Shown here one piece after another: positions 40,912 through 54,435 of a stretch of 64,000 nucleotides of DNA. Positions within the stretch are counted from its first letter, which is position 1; each line of letters starts with the position of its first letter. Origin of the DNA: Lysobacterales bacterium (GTDB lineage Bacteria > Pseudomonadota > Gammaproteobacteria > Xanthomonadales > Rhodanobacteraceae). The stretch covers positions 1-64,000 of the forward strand of contig JAFKNA010000012.1 in assembly GCA_017305135.1 (NCBI GenBank), in the 5' to 3' direction. The position numbers and the translations under genes were made by a program. A model generated the notes under the pieces. That model was not told the DNA's origin, did no database searches, and was given only the letters and a program-made list of their open reading frames with translations.

Positions 40912-42492
40912 ATGTTGGACGACGCCCTCAAGGCCCAGCTCAAGACCTACCTCGAGCGCCTGGTGCACCCGGTGCAGCTCGTCGCCGCGCTGGACGACAG
41001 CGAGACCGGGCGCGAGATGCGCGAGCTCCTGGACGACATCGCCGTGCAGTCGGACAGGGTGGGCATCGTCGACAGTACCGAGGAAGGCGTGCGCCGGCCC
41101 TCGTTCGGCGTCGCCGGCAGCGACGGCCAGGCACGCGTGACCTTCGCGGGCCTCCCGCTCGGGCACGAGTTCACCTCGCTGGTGCTCGCCCTGCTGCAGG
41201 TCGGCGGATACCCCTCGCGTGAGGACGCCGACCTGCAGGAGCAGGTGCGCGGGCTCGAAGGCGAGTTCCACTTCGAGACCTATTTCTCGCAGTCCTGCCA
41301 GAACTGCCCGGACGTGGTGCAGGCCTTCAACCTGATGGCGGTGCTGAACCCGAACATCCGCCACACGGCCATCGACGGCGCCGCGTTCCAGGACGAGGTC
41401 GAGCGCCGCCAGGTGATGGCGGTGCCTTCCGTCTACCTCAACGGCGAGCCGTTCGAGAGCGGCCGCGTCAGCCTTGCGCAGATCATCGCCAAGCTCGACA
41501 CCGGTGCGGCGGCGCGCGAGGCGGAGAAGATCGCCGCCAAGCCGGCCTTCGACGTGCTCGTCGTCGGCGGCGGCCCGGCCGGAGCGGCGGCGGCCATCTA
41601 CGCCGCGCGCAAGGGCATCGTCACCGGCATCGCCGCCGAGCGCTTCGGCGGGCAGGTGCTGGATACGCTGGCCATCGAGAACTTCATCTCGGTGCCGCAC
41701 ACCGAAGGCCCGCAGTTCGCCACCGCGCTGGAAACCCACGTGCGCGACTACGAGGTGGACATCATGAACCTGCAGCAGGCGACGGAACTGGTCCCGGGCG
41801 ATGACTTCATCGAGGTCAGGCTCGCCAGCGGCGCCTCGCTCAAGTCCAAGACGGTGATCCTCGCCACCGGCGCGCGCTGGCGGCAGATGAACGTGCCGGG
41901 CGAGGACGAATACCGCAACAAGGGCGTCGCCTACTGCCCGCACTGCGACGGGCCGCTGTTCAAGGGCAAGCACGTGGCGGTGATCGGCGGCGGCAACTCC
42001 GGCGTGGAAGCGGCCATCGACCTCGCCGGCATCGTGCGCCACGTGACGCTGATCGAGTTCGACAGCCAGCTCCGCGCCGACCAGGTGCTGCAGCGCAAGC
42101 TGCGCAGCCTGCCCAACGTGACGGTGATCGTGTCGGCGCAGACCACCGAGGTGACCGGCGACGGACAGCGGGTGAATGGCCTGGTCTACAAGGATCGCAG
42201 GAGCGGCGAGGAGCAGAACGTGGAGCTCGACGGCGTGTTCGTGCAGATTGGCCTCCTGCCCAATACCGATTGGTTGAAGGGCGCGGTGGAACTCTCCAAT
42301 CGCGGCGAGATCGAGGTGAATGCGCGCGGCGAGACCTCGATGGCCGGCGTGTTCGCGGCTGGCGACTGCACCACCGTGCCATACAAGCAGATCGTGATCG
42401 CCATGGGCCAGGGCTCGACCGCGGCACTGAGCGCGTTCGACCACCTGATCCGCACCTCCGCCCCGGAAACCAGCGAACGCAAGGCCGCGTAG
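40912..42492 (+). CDS. ahpF: Alkyl hydroperoxide reductase subunit F
   Basis: A 526-residue flavoprotein disulfide reductase. The N-terminal thioredoxin-like domain has the redox pair Cys129-Cys132 (SQSCQNCPD). The FAD motif [17 protein letters not shown], the active disulfide in AYCPHCDGP (about 342/345) and the NADH motif [15 protein letters not shown] follow in order. It takes electrons from NADH and passes them through both disulfides to AhpC. GGAGG lies 7 bases before the ATG. The length and motif positions match Escherichia coli AhpF closely. A terminator follows. It probably shares the peroxide response of ahpC. Confidence 0.96.
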   Translation: MLDDALKAQLKTYLERLVHPVQLVAALDDSETGREMRELLDDIAVQSDRVGIVDSTEEGVRRPSFGVAGSDGQARVTFAGLPLGHEFTSLVLALLQVGGYPSREDADLQEQVRGLEGEFHFETYFSQSCQNCPDVVQAFNLMAVLNPNIRHTAIDGAAFQDEVERRQVMAVPSVYLNGEPFESGRVSLAQIIAKLDTGAAAREAEKIAAKPAFDVLVVGGGPAGAAAAIYAARKGIVTGIAAERFGGQVLDTLAIENFISVPHTEGPQFATALETHVRDYEVDIMNLQQATELVPGDDFIEVRLASGASLKSKTVILATGARWRQMNVPGEDEYRNKGVAYCPHCDGPLFKGKHVAVIGGGNSGVEAAIDLAGIVRHVTLIEFDSQLRADQVLQRKLRSLPNVTVIVSAQTTEVTGDGQRVNGLVYKDRRSGEEQNVELDGVFVQIGLLPNTDWLKGAVELSNRGEIEVNARGETSMAGVFAAGDCTTVPYKQIVIAMGQGSTAALSAFDHLIRTSAPETSERKAA

Positions 42493-42547
42493 AACGCAGC
42501 CCACCACGTCGTCGCGCGGGTTCCCTCCCGCCCGCGCGACGATTGAA

Positions 42548-42586
42548 GGAACCGCTGCGCCCCTGCGCATCGGTTCCTTCTTTTTT
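42548..42586 (+). terminator. Rho-independent terminator of ahpF
   Basis: GGAACCGCTGCGC (42548-42560) pairs with GCGCATCGGTTCC (42565-42577) with a single mismatch across a CCCT loop. It is followed by TTCTTTTTT. It lies about 55 bases after the ahpF stop. Confidence 0.85.
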
Positions 42587-43083
42587 CCGGCATCAGCGGC
42601 AACCGATCGTCGAATCCACCCGTGAACCCGTCGCCAGGTCGACCATGATCACGGTCCGCATGTCGCTGCTCGAATAACCGGCAACAGTGCGACCCTGAAG
42701 GTCACTACCCCATCGAAGGCATGTTCGATGGGCAGTCTGCCAGCGAGAGCGGCGACAGCCGCGCGTTCAGCGGCAGCTTCCGCTCGTTCCGGAGAAGTCA
42801 GCGCAATCCCGCCCAGCCCGATCGCTGGCGCAGCCCTTGGCGGCCAGTGATCCATGCCTGCCCTACCAGGGCAGCGGGCCGCCGTTCGCGTGCCAGAACG
42901 TGCCGGTCTGGCGAGCGTCAGACCGTCGAGTCGTTGCACCCAGCTGAGCGGCTGAGCCAACCCGCTGCAACCATGCTGCGGCCCACGTCTCGTCGTGAAT
43001 CGGCGTGCCGCGTGATTTCAGCAGTGCCAACCGCTCGTCAAATGTCTTCCGTAGGAAGATTCAGCGGAATCCGGTGAAGCCGA
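42587..43083. other. Unassigned stretch, no convincing gene
   Basis: About 500 bases between the ahpF terminator and the UPF0158 gene. The one minus-strand frame (42649-42960, about 103 codons) has no recognisable domain, no clear ribosome-binding site and an Arg/Ala-rich composition typical of non-coding high-GC DNA. It could be a gene remnant. Nothing else is recognised. Confidence 0.4.
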
Positions 43084-43506
43084 TCAATCGGCCACTTCCA
43101 TGTCGTTGTCCGCGCACCAGTTGCGCAGCGCCTGTCGGGTCTGCGCCTCCTCCCACCGGTGCCAGGTGTCGAGCTGCTGGTGGCGCTCCAGCAGAGCCTT
43201 GAAGCGGGCATAGGCGCCGCGGCGCGCGAAGATGCCGTACACCTGTTCCTCGCATTCCGGCAGATGGATGCGGGCGAACTCCACCGCCAGCGGCTTGCCC
43301 AGCCCGAGATCGTGCTTGTCCGGCACCGGCACGTAATGCGATGCATCGTGGATGTCCTCCGGCAACGGGCCGGAGTCGTCGGTGTACGCGCTGTGCCAAA
43401 GCATCGCACCCGTGTCCCGGCAGACCCAGGCTTCCGCCTCGCCAGGGACCGCAAAGGTCAGGGCTTCTTCGAGTGCATCCAGCTTGACGACGGTTCGTTT
43501 GCTCAT
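43084..43506 (-). CDS. UPF0158 family protein
   Basis: A 140-residue acidic soluble protein that matches the UPF0158 layout. It has an N-terminal strand region (VKLDALEEALTFAVPGEAEA), a CRDTGAMLW block, a proline-bounded middle (PVPDKHDLGLG), and the characteristic GAYARFKALLERHQQLDTWH segment near the C-terminus. Family members are small cytoplasmic proteins of unknown function. The ATG at 43506 gives a length normal for the family. The gene is separated from ligA by about 140 bases containing a partial REP copy. Confidence 0.75.
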   Translation of the reverse strand: MSKRTVVKLDALEEALTFAVPGEAEAWVCRDTGAMLWHSAYTDDSGPLPEDIHDASHYVPVPDKHDLGLGKPLAVEFARIHLPECEEQVYGIFARRGAYARFKALLERHQQLDTWHRWEEAQTRQALRNWCADNDMEVAD

Positions 43507-43648
43507 GGGAAGTCCGAATCACCTGGTTGCAGGATACGCTGATCAAGTCTACTGACGTCATGCCCGCGGAAGCGGCGATGGAGCTTCCGGAGGTGGATTG
43601 GTTCGTCCAAGTTCCATATGGCTGCCCGCCCTGGACCTTCACAGACAA

Positions 43649-46285
<2,637 letters not shown>

Positions 46286-46318
46286 TTAACATCGCGCCTT
46301 TCGCCTGGGGAAAACACG

Positions 46319-48529
46319 ATGCGCAAACTTCTGCTGGCATTGGCGATCATCGCCGCCCCATGGTGCGCCGCCCAGGCCGACGAGTGGGTGGTCGAGGCCC
46401 ACTATCCGGACCAGGCCGCGCTGATCCGCGCCAGTTCGAAGTTCCAGCATGTCGATGTCGATGCCGCGCGCCAGGTGCTGCGCGTGGACACCGACGAGGC
46501 AGGGATCGCGGTGCTGGAAGAGGCGGGCCTCGAGGTTCGCATCGACGTGGCGGCGACGGCGGAACTCCGCGCCTTCCTTGCCACCATGCGCGAGGCAATC
46601 GATTCGGGCGAGCGCCAGCTCACCGGCGGCGGCTACCCCGGCATTCCGGGTTTCGCCTGCTACCGGACGGTCGAAGGCGCCTACCAGACCATGGATGACC
46701 TGGTTGCCGCGCATCCCCAGTTCGCGGAGGTGCACGAGATCGGGCCGACCTGGATGAAGGCGCAGAATCCGTCCAACGGCTACGAGATGCGCGCGCTGCG
46801 CATCACCAATCTCGCCACCGCGGCCGATGAACCCGAGCGCCCGGTGTTCGTCGCCTTCGGCTCGATCCACGCCCGCGAGTACACGCCGGCCGAACTCCTG
46901 ACGCGCATGGCCGAGTGGCTGATCGCGGGCTACGGCACCGATCCGCAGGCGACCTGGCTGGTCGACCATGTGGATTTCCGCCTCGTCCTGCTGGCCAATC
47001 CCGACGGGCGCAAGAAGGCTGAACAGGGCACCCTCTGGCGCAAGAACCGCAATTCCGTGGACGGCGCCTGTTCCTGGCAGAACTACGTCGGCATCGACCT
47101 CAACCGCAACTTCCCCTTCCACTGGCACACCACCGGCGAGCAAGGCTCCAGCAGCGACCGCTGCGATGAGACGTTCCGCGGCCCCAGCGCCGGCTCCGAA
47201 CCGGAAACGCAGAACCTGGTCCGCTACGTGGCGGGCGACCTGGGCGCCGGCGGCATCCACCAGGGCGGCGTGCTGCCGGACCGACGGGCGGATGACACCA
47301 CCACACCGGCGCCGGAGGACTACAGCGGCCTCTTCTTCGACATCCACAGCTACTCGCGGCTGGTGCTGTGGTCCTGGGGCGATACCTATTCGCTGTCGCC
47401 GAACGACACCGCGCTGCGCACCCTCGGGCGGCGCCTGGCCTGGTTCAACGGCTACGCACCGCAGGCGGCAATCGAGCTCTACCCGACCGACGGCACCACC
47501 GACGACACCTTTTATGGCCTGCTCGGCGCGCCCTCCTACACGATCGAACTCGGGCGCAACTTCTTTGAATCCTGTTCCGTGTTCGAGAGCGAGACCTTCC
47601 CGCTCAACTTCGCCGCGCTCAAATACGCCGCGCGCACCACGGCGGAGCCGTACCGCCTGCCCGCCGGGCCGGACGCGTACGACATCACGGCCTCGGCGGC
47701 GATGGAAGGTGCCGGCGGCTGGTACACGACGGTGAGCGCAACCGTCAGCGATACCCGCTACAGCACCGTCAACGGGACCCAGGCGACCTTCGCCATCACC
47801 GGCGCCAACGCCTTCATCGACATCCTGCCCTGGGCGCCCGGCGCCGTTCCCATTCCGCTGGCCGCGAGCGACGGTGCGTTTGACGGCAAGACCGAGGTCG
47901 TAGCGGAGAACATCAGCCTCGCCGGCCTCGCGCCCGGACGGCACATCGTCTACGTGCAGGGCGTCAATGCGTTGGATGGCGGAACACCAGGCGCACCCGA
48001 CGCGATCTTCATCGACGTACCGACGGCGAGCGAGGCCACCGTCACCACGGCCGTGATGGGCGCGGGCAGCGTCGATCCCTCGGCCGCGCAGACGGTGCCG
48101 GTCGGGACGGTGCTGAGCTTCGAGCTCACGCCAGCCGTAGGCCAGCACATCGCCGGCGTGACGGGCTGCGGCGGCAGTCTCGCCGCGGCGACCTACACCA
48201 CGGCCCCGGTCAACGCCGACTGCACGGTGGTGGCCACCTTCGCGCCGGATCAGTACCGCATCGGCGGCAACGTGAGCGGACTCGCCGCAAGCGGGCTGGT
48301 GCTGCGCCTGAATGGCGGCGCCGATGTCGCCATCACTCCACCTGCGACCGGCTTCGAGTTCCCCGGCACGCTGTCGTGGGGTGCCAGCTATGAGGTGACC
48401 ATCGCCGCACAGCCCGAGGGCGAGCTGTGCGTCATCGGCAATGGCAGCGGCATCGTCGAGGGCGACGTGGACGACATCGCCGTGAGCTGCGCCGACGACA
48501 CGATCTTCGAGGACGGTTTCGACGGGTGA
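46319..48529 (+). CDS. Secreted M14 zinc carboxypeptidase with C-terminal beta repeats
   Basis: A 736-residue secreted metallopeptidase. Residues 1-20 are a signal peptide (MRKLLLALAIIAAPWCAAQA). A propeptide-like segment precedes the M14 domain. Zinc ligands are His and Glu in GSIHAREYTPAEL (about 184/187) and His in FDIHSYS (about 343), and the catalytic Glu is in YTIELG (about 410); NPDG and DLNRNF are also present. From about 580 on there are Thr/Val-rich repeats similar to bacterial beta-sandwich repeats. The protein ends DDTIFEDGFDG, a tail also found inside the protein at 3465-4757. It should remove C-terminal residues from peptides outside the cell. Confidence 0.88.
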   Translation: MRKLLLALAIIAAPWCAAQADEWVVEAHYPDQAALIRASSKFQHVDVDAARQVLRVDTDEAGIAVLEEAGLEVRIDVAATAELRAFLATMREAIDSGERQLTGGGYPGIPGFACYRTVEGAYQTMDDLVAAHPQFAEVHEIGPTWMKAQNPSNGYEMRALRITNLATAADEPERPVFVAFGSIHAREYTPAELLTRMAEWLIAGYGTDPQATWLVDHVDFRLVLLANPDGRKKAEQGTLWRKNRNSVDGACSWQNYVGIDLNRNFPFHWHTTGEQGSSSDRCDETFRGPSAGSEPETQNLVRYVAGDLGAGGIHQGGVLPDRRADDTTTPAPEDYSGLFFDIHSYSRLVLWSWGDTYSLSPNDTALRTLGRRLAWFNGYAPQAAIELYPTDGTTDDTFYGLLGAPSYTIELGRNFFESCSVFESETFPLNFAALKYAARTTAEPYRLPAGPDAYDITASAAMEGAGGWYTTVSATVSDTRYSTVNGTQATFAITGANAFIDILPWAPGAVPIPLAASDGAFDGKTEVVAENISLAGLAPGRHIVYVQGVNALDGGTPGAPDAIFIDVPTASEATVTTAVMGAGSVDPSAAQTVPVGTVLSFELTPAVGQHIAGVTGCGGSLAAATYTTAPVNADCTVVATFAPDQYRIGGNVSGLAASGLVLRLNGGADVAITPPATGFEFPGTLSWGASYEVTIAAQPEGELCVIGNGSGIVEGDVDDIAVSCADDTIFEDGFDG

Positions 48530-48538
48530 TGGGCGGAG

Positions 48539-48580
48539 TGCAGGAGGCCGCGCGGGCGGGTCGCGCGCGAGCGCTCCTGC
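48539..48580 (+). repeat. Hairpin after the carboxypeptidase
   Basis: TGCAGGAG (48539-48546) and CTCCTGCA (48573-48580) are perfect 8-base arms around a 26-base G+C-rich loop. It is a GGAGC-family element about 10 bases after the stop. It may aid termination, but no T-run follows. Confidence 0.55.
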
Positions 48581-48645
48581 AACTCTCTCCGTGGAACTCG
48601 CGCCACGTGGCGTGGAGGATGCCGGAACCCCGCAGGCCTCATGCA

Positions 48646-48712
48646 GGAGCCCACCCTGTGGGCGACCTGTGCCGAGGCTCCGTCGTCGGGTCGCGCACAG
48701 GGTGCGCTCCTA
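48646..48712. repeat. GTAGGAGC palindrome overlapping the cydX stop codon
   Basis: On the minus strand the element reads GTAGGAGCGCACCCTGTGCG. Arms at about 48646-48667 and 48690-48711 are nearly complementary. The TAG of the element is the stop of cydX, the same arrangement as at the histidine kinase (37065-37090). Confidence 0.75.
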
Positions 48713-48850
48713 CGCGTCGGGTTGGAGGCGCGACTTTTCCGCGGCTTCGCGGCGCGCCATGTCGTCGGCGTGGAGTTCGAACCACATCGCGTTGAGGATG
48801 CCGAAGCCGACGGCGAGGCTGACGCCGAGGATCCAGCTGAAGTACCACAT
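48710..48850 (-). CDS. cydX: Cytochrome bd oxidase small subunit CydX
   Basis: A 46-residue protein, MWYFSWILGVSLAVGFGILN then AMWFELHADDMARR. The N-terminal membrane helix with the WYFSW start and the N-A-M-W-F-E motif are diagnostic of CydX, which stabilises the haems of cytochrome bd. A strong AAGGAG lies before the ATG at 48850, and the gene begins 12 bases after the cydB stop. It is the last gene of cydP-cydA-cydB-cydX. Its stop codon lies inside a repeat element. Confidence 0.92.
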   Translation of the reverse strand: MWYFSWILGVSLAVGFGILNAMWFELHADDMARREAAEKSRLQPDA

Positions 48851-48862
48851 GGCGCTTCTCCT

Positions 48863-49999
48863 TCAGTAGACGCTGTGCGAGCGGCGCACTTCTTCGAGAT
48901 TCACCCGCCCCCGCAGTACGCGCAACACCCAGGCGGTGTAGCCGAGGATGATCGGCAGGAACACGACGAGCGAGAGCAGCATCAACCACAGCGTGCCCTG
49001 GCTGCTCGAGGCATCCCAGACGGTGAGGCTGCTCACCGGGTCGACCGACGAGGGCAGCAGGAACGGAAACAGCGCGAGGCCTGCCGAGGCCACCGTGCCG
49101 AGCACGGCGATGGAACTGGCGAGGAAGGCCGGCATGGAGCGCTCCAGGCGCGCCAGCGGCGGCAGCGCCAGCGCCGAGACGATCGCGAGCGCCGCCGCGA
49201 CCCAGGCCCAGGTTGCCAGCGGTCCGGAGCGCAACCAGCCCTCGCCCGTCGCCACGGTCTTCAGCATCGGGTTGGAATGCGCAATCGCCAGCGCGCCGGG
49301 ATGCTCCATCGCCAGCGACGGAATGCCGAACCAGAGCCAGAGCCCGGCCAGCACATAGAGCGCCACGAAGGCCAGGGCCAACACCCACAGCAGGCGGCGC
49401 GCGCGCTCCAGCAATACGTCATCGGCCTTCAGCACCGTCCAGGCCGCGCCGTGCATCAGGAACAGCGCCACGCAGACCAGCCCGGACAGCAGCGCGAAGG
49501 GGTGCAGGAGTTCGAAAAAGCCTCCCTCCCAACTGCTGCGCATGGTGGCGTCGAAGCGCAGCGGCACGCCGAGGAAGAGGTTGCCGAAGGCAACGCCGAA
49601 GATCAGCGAGGGCAGCACGCCGCTGGCGACCAGCGCCCAGTCCCACACCTCGCGCCAGCGCCGGTCGGTGAACTTGTTGCGGAAGTTGAAGCCGAGGGGC
49701 CGCACGATCAGCGCCAGCAGGGCCGCCAGCATGGCGAAGTAGAAGCCCGAGAACGCAGCCGCGTAGAGCAGCGGCCAGGCGGCGAAGATGGAGCCGGCGC
49801 CGACGATCAGCCAGACCTGGTTGCCCTCCCAGACCGGCTCGATGGTTTCCAGCAGCGCCCGCCGCTCGCCATCGTCGCGGGCCAGCACGCGCAGCAGCCC
49901 GGCGACGCCGAGGTCGTAGCCGTCGGTGACCGCGAACCCGGCCAGCAGCACGCCAAGCAGGACCCACCAGGCGATGCGCAGCAGTTCGTAGTCGAACAT
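48863..49999 (-). CDS. cydB: Cytochrome bd ubiquinol oxidase subunit II
   Basis: A 378-residue integral membrane protein with nine or so predicted helices and the conserved early blocks [15 protein letters not shown] and [10 protein letters not shown], then [12 protein letters not shown] and [11 protein letters not shown]. It is the partner of CydA in the quinol oxidase that reduces oxygen to water at low oxygen tension without pumping protons. The length is standard. It begins 10 bases after cydA ends and is followed by cydX. All are on the minus strand in one operon. Confidence 0.96.
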   Translation of the reverse strand: MFDYELLRIAWWVLLGVLLAGFAVTDGYDLGVAGLLRVLARDDGERRALLETIEPVWEGNQVWLIVGAGSIFAAWPLLYAAAFSGFYFAMLAALLALIVRPLGFNFRNKFTDRRWREVWDWALVASGVLPSLIFGVAFGNLFLGVPLRFDATMRSSWEGGFFELLHPFALLSGLVCVALFLMHGAAWTVLKADDVLLERARRLLWVLALAFVALYVLAGLWLWFGIPSLAMEHPGALAIAHSNPMLKTVATGEGWLRSGPLATWAWVAAALAIVSALALPPLARLERSMPAFLASSIAVLGTVASAGLALFPFLLPSSVDPVSSLTVWDASSSQGTLWLMLLSLVVFLPIILGYTAWVLRVLRGRVNLEEVRRSHSVY

Positions 50000-50009
50000 C
50001 GCGGCCTCC

Positions 50010-51596
50010 TCAATGCACCGGATTGGCTTCGAGGGTGGACTGGTCGGGCACGGGCTCCGGATCCTTCGGCGGCCACATGCCGAGCCCGTCGGGCCCCTTG
50101 CGCACGTACTTCACCATCAGCACCGCATCGACCACCGCCAGCAGCGTGTAGAAGATGGCGAAGCCGGCTAGGCTGGTGCCGACCTGGCCCACGCTCACCG
50201 ATGACACGCCGAGCGCGGTCGGCAGCACGCCCTCGATGGCCCAGGGCTGGCGGCCATACTCGGCGACGATCCAGCCCAGTTCCGCCGCCAGCCACGGCAG
50301 CGGCAGGCTCCATAGCGCGAAACGGAGGAATATCGGCCGTTCGAGCTGCCGGCGCGCCGACAGCCAGAACGCCCAGCCGAAAAGCGCGATGAACCAGAAC
50401 CCGCAGGCCACCATGATGCGGAACGACCAGAACAGCACCGGCACGTTCGGCACCGTGGAATCGGCCGCCGCCACGATGTCGGCCTCGCTCGCGGTGGTGG
50501 GATCCTGCAACGACCGCTTCAGCAGCAGCGCGTAGCCGAGATCGTCCTCGTGCGCGCGGAAGGTGGCGAGCGCTTCCTCGTCACCCGGCGTTTCGCGCAG
50601 GCGCTGCAGGGCCGTCCAGGCGGTGAGTCCGTTGCGGATGCGCTGTTCGGCGTGCTCCACCAGGGTATCGATGCCCGGCATCACCTGGTCGATCGAGCGC
50701 GTGCCGATCAGGCCCATCACCCACGGGATCCTCACCGCGTAGTGCGTGGTGCGCTGCTCGAGATCGGGCCACCCGAACAGGGTGAATGGCGCCGGCGCGG
50801 GCTCGGTCTCCCACATCGCCTCGATGGCGGCGAGCTTCATCTTCTGGTGCTCGGTCATGGTGTAGCCGGACTCGTCGCCCAGCACCACGACACTCAGCGC
50901 CGAGGCCAGGCCGAAGCTCGCCGCCACCGTCATCGAGCGCTTGGCGAACTCGATGTTGCGCCCGCGCAGCAGGTACCAGGCGCTGATCGACAGCACGAAC
51001 ATCGCGCCGACCACATAGCCCGCGCTCACGGTGTGCACGAACTTCGACTGCGCCACCGGGTTGAACACCACGGCGGTGAAGTCGGTCACCTCCATGCGCA
51101 GCGTCTCCGGGTTGAACTCGGCCCCGACCGGGGACTGCATCCAGGCGTTGGCGATCAGGATCCACACCGCCGACAGGCTTCCGCCCAGCGCTACCAGGAA
51201 GGTCACCACCAGGTGCGCCACCCGCGACAGCCGATCCCAGCCGAAGAAGAACAGGCCGATGAAGGTCGATTCCAGGAAGAAGGCCATGATGCCTTCCAGC
51301 GCCAGCGGCACGCCGAAGATGTCGCCGACGTAATGCGAGTAGTAGGCCCAGTTGGTGCCGAACTGGAACTCCATGGTGATGCCGGTGGCCACGCCCATGG
51401 CGAAGTTGATGCCGAACAGGACGCCCCAGTACTGCGTGATGCGCTTCCAGATCTCCCGTCCGGTCATCACGTAGACCGACTCCATGATGACCAGCATCCA
51501 TGACAGCCCGAGCGTCAGCGGCACGAACAGGAAGTGGTAGAGCGCGGTCAGCGCGAACTGCATGCGCGACAGGACGACGACATCCGGATCAATCAT
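50010..51596 (-). CDS. cydA: Cytochrome bd ubiquinol oxidase subunit I
   Basis: A 528-residue catalytic subunit. Haem-site His21 ([16 protein letters not shown]) and the acidic pair LALEG and FLEST at about 100-108 are present, as is His in [10 protein letters not shown]. The Q-loop starts [20 protein letters not shown] and, with a total length like that of E. coli (522), belongs to the long Q-loop type. It oxidises ubiquinol and holds haems b558, b595 and d. Its start overlaps the 3' end of cydP by 8 bases, so the two are translationally coupled. Confidence 0.96.
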   Translation of the reverse strand: MIDPDVVVLSRMQFALTALYHFLFVPLTLGLSWMLVIMESVYVMTGREIWKRITQYWGVLFGINFAMGVATGITMEFQFGTNWAYYSHYVGDIFGVPLALEGIMAFFLESTFIGLFFFGWDRLSRVAHLVVTFLVALGGSLSAVWILIANAWMQSPVGAEFNPETLRMEVTDFTAVVFNPVAQSKFVHTVSAGYVVGAMFVLSISAWYLLRGRNIEFAKRSMTVAASFGLASALSVVVLGDESGYTMTEHQKMKLAAIEAMWETEPAPAPFTLFGWPDLEQRTTHYAVRIPWVMGLIGTRSIDQVMPGIDTLVEHAEQRIRNGLTAWTALQRLRETPGDEEALATFRAHEDDLGYALLLKRSLQDPTTASEADIVAAADSTVPNVPVLFWSFRIMVACGFWFIALFGWAFWLSARRQLERPIFLRFALWSLPLPWLAAELGWIVAEYGRQPWAIEGVLPTALGVSSVSVGQVGTSLAGFAIFYTLLAVVDAVLMVKYVRKGPDGLGMWPPKDPEPVPDQSTLEANPVH

Positions 51597-51810
51597 CGCG
51601 GGCGGCCTGCGCGGGCGTGGCGGGAACGAGCAGGTGGTCGGCGACGCCGGCCGGGCTGACGTCCGGCCGCGTCGATGGCGTGAAGCACAGCCACCACAGG
51701 ACGCCCAGCAGCACCAGCTTGGCGGCCACGACCACCGCGAACTCGAGACCGAAGCGCCGGCCGCCGCGGGTGCGGAACCAGGAATACCCGGCGCGGGATA
51801 CATCAGGCAT
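51589..51810 (-). CDS. cydP: Cytochrome bd accessory small subunit CydP
   Basis: A 73-residue protein with one membrane helix (LEFAVVVAAKLVLLGVLWWL) preceded by a basic stretch and followed by a polar tail ending PAQAARDD. This matches the CydP family, found directly upstream of cydAB in several gammaproteobacteria. The ATG at 51810 is used; an in-frame ATG at 51891 would add an unconserved leader. The last codons overlap the cydA start. Function is thought to be assembly or stability of the oxidase; this is from family context, not from sequence alone. Confidence 0.8.
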   Translation of the reverse strand: MPDVSRAGYSWFRTRGGRRFGLEFAVVVAAKLVLLGVLWWLCFTPSTRPDVSPAGVADHLLVPATPAQAARDD

Positions 51811-52202
51811 GGAACAGGCCTTGTCCCCGAAAACCGCAGGTACTTTGCTCGGCCGCGGGTGAATCAGGCCCAACGGACCGGCCGGCTGCACCTACTCATC
51901 GCAGCGACGCAGGCCAATCCCGGGAGGGCCGGTCTCCCGACCGGCCGCTCTGGATCAAGACATCGGCCGCGCGGGACCGGCTCACGGCTCTGCATCAAAA
52001 GCCGCCGAGCTGGGGCTCGGCCACTCCGGGACCACCGCCGCAGCCTCATCGCGATCCCCAGCCCGTGGAAGCACTTTCCTGGGAGGGCCGGTCTCCCGAC
52101 CGGCCGCTCTGGATCAAGACGTCGGCCACGCGGGACCGGCTTACGGCTGGGATCACCGGTCGGTGGCGTCGCCGCGATCTGCTGCGAGGAACCGTGCCGC
52201 CA
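51811..52202. other. Repeat-filled spacer between cydP and the ammonia-lyase
   Basis: No gene is supported. A 68-base direct repeat occurs at 51922-51989 and 52081-52148 with only three mismatches, each containing the palindrome GGCCGGTCTCCCGACCGGCC. Between them is GCCGAGCTGGGGCTCGGC (52004-52021). The cyd promoter should lie at the left end, but no clear core element is seen. Confidence 0.75.
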
Positions 52203-54098
<1,896 letters not shown>

Positions 54099-54435
54099 GT
54101 TCTTGCGTCCGGAGGTATCAAATCGAGCGTGCGTCATCTCGGGCCATCACTACGCCCGTCGTTCGCATCCTGCGTTTTCCGCTCGCATCCGTGCGAGCGG
54201 GTCACTTTCTCTTGCTTGCCCAAGAGAAAGTAACCAAAGAGAAGGGCACCCCGACAGCGGCGCCCTTCGGGTTCGTGGTCGCCGGCCGGGGTTCGCCGAC
54301 GGCACATCCTGTGCCTGCGGCGAACGCGCGCGCTTCCTGCGCGCGCCCCTGCGGGCTGTTCCGTCCGGCGCCCACCGCCGCTGAAGGGGATTGGAAAGCA
54401 AAGCAGTCGCTACCGGCGCGCCTGCGTGCGCTACT
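54099..54435. other. Spacer with hairpins between the lyase and hisS
   Basis: No gene is supported. Two perfect hairpins are present: GCTCGCAtccgTGCGAGC at 54181-54198, and CTTTCTCTTG/CAAGAGAAAG at 54205-54230. They are followed by a sequence (AAAGTAACCAAAGAGAAGGG) that looks like an interspersed repeat. It may carry the lyase promoter and a processing site. Confidence 0.5.

Noticed and set aside
42649-42960. Minus-strand open frame of 103 codons after ahpF
   Set aside because: No family, no ribosome-binding site and Arg/Ala-rich composition. I leave it as unassigned spacer.
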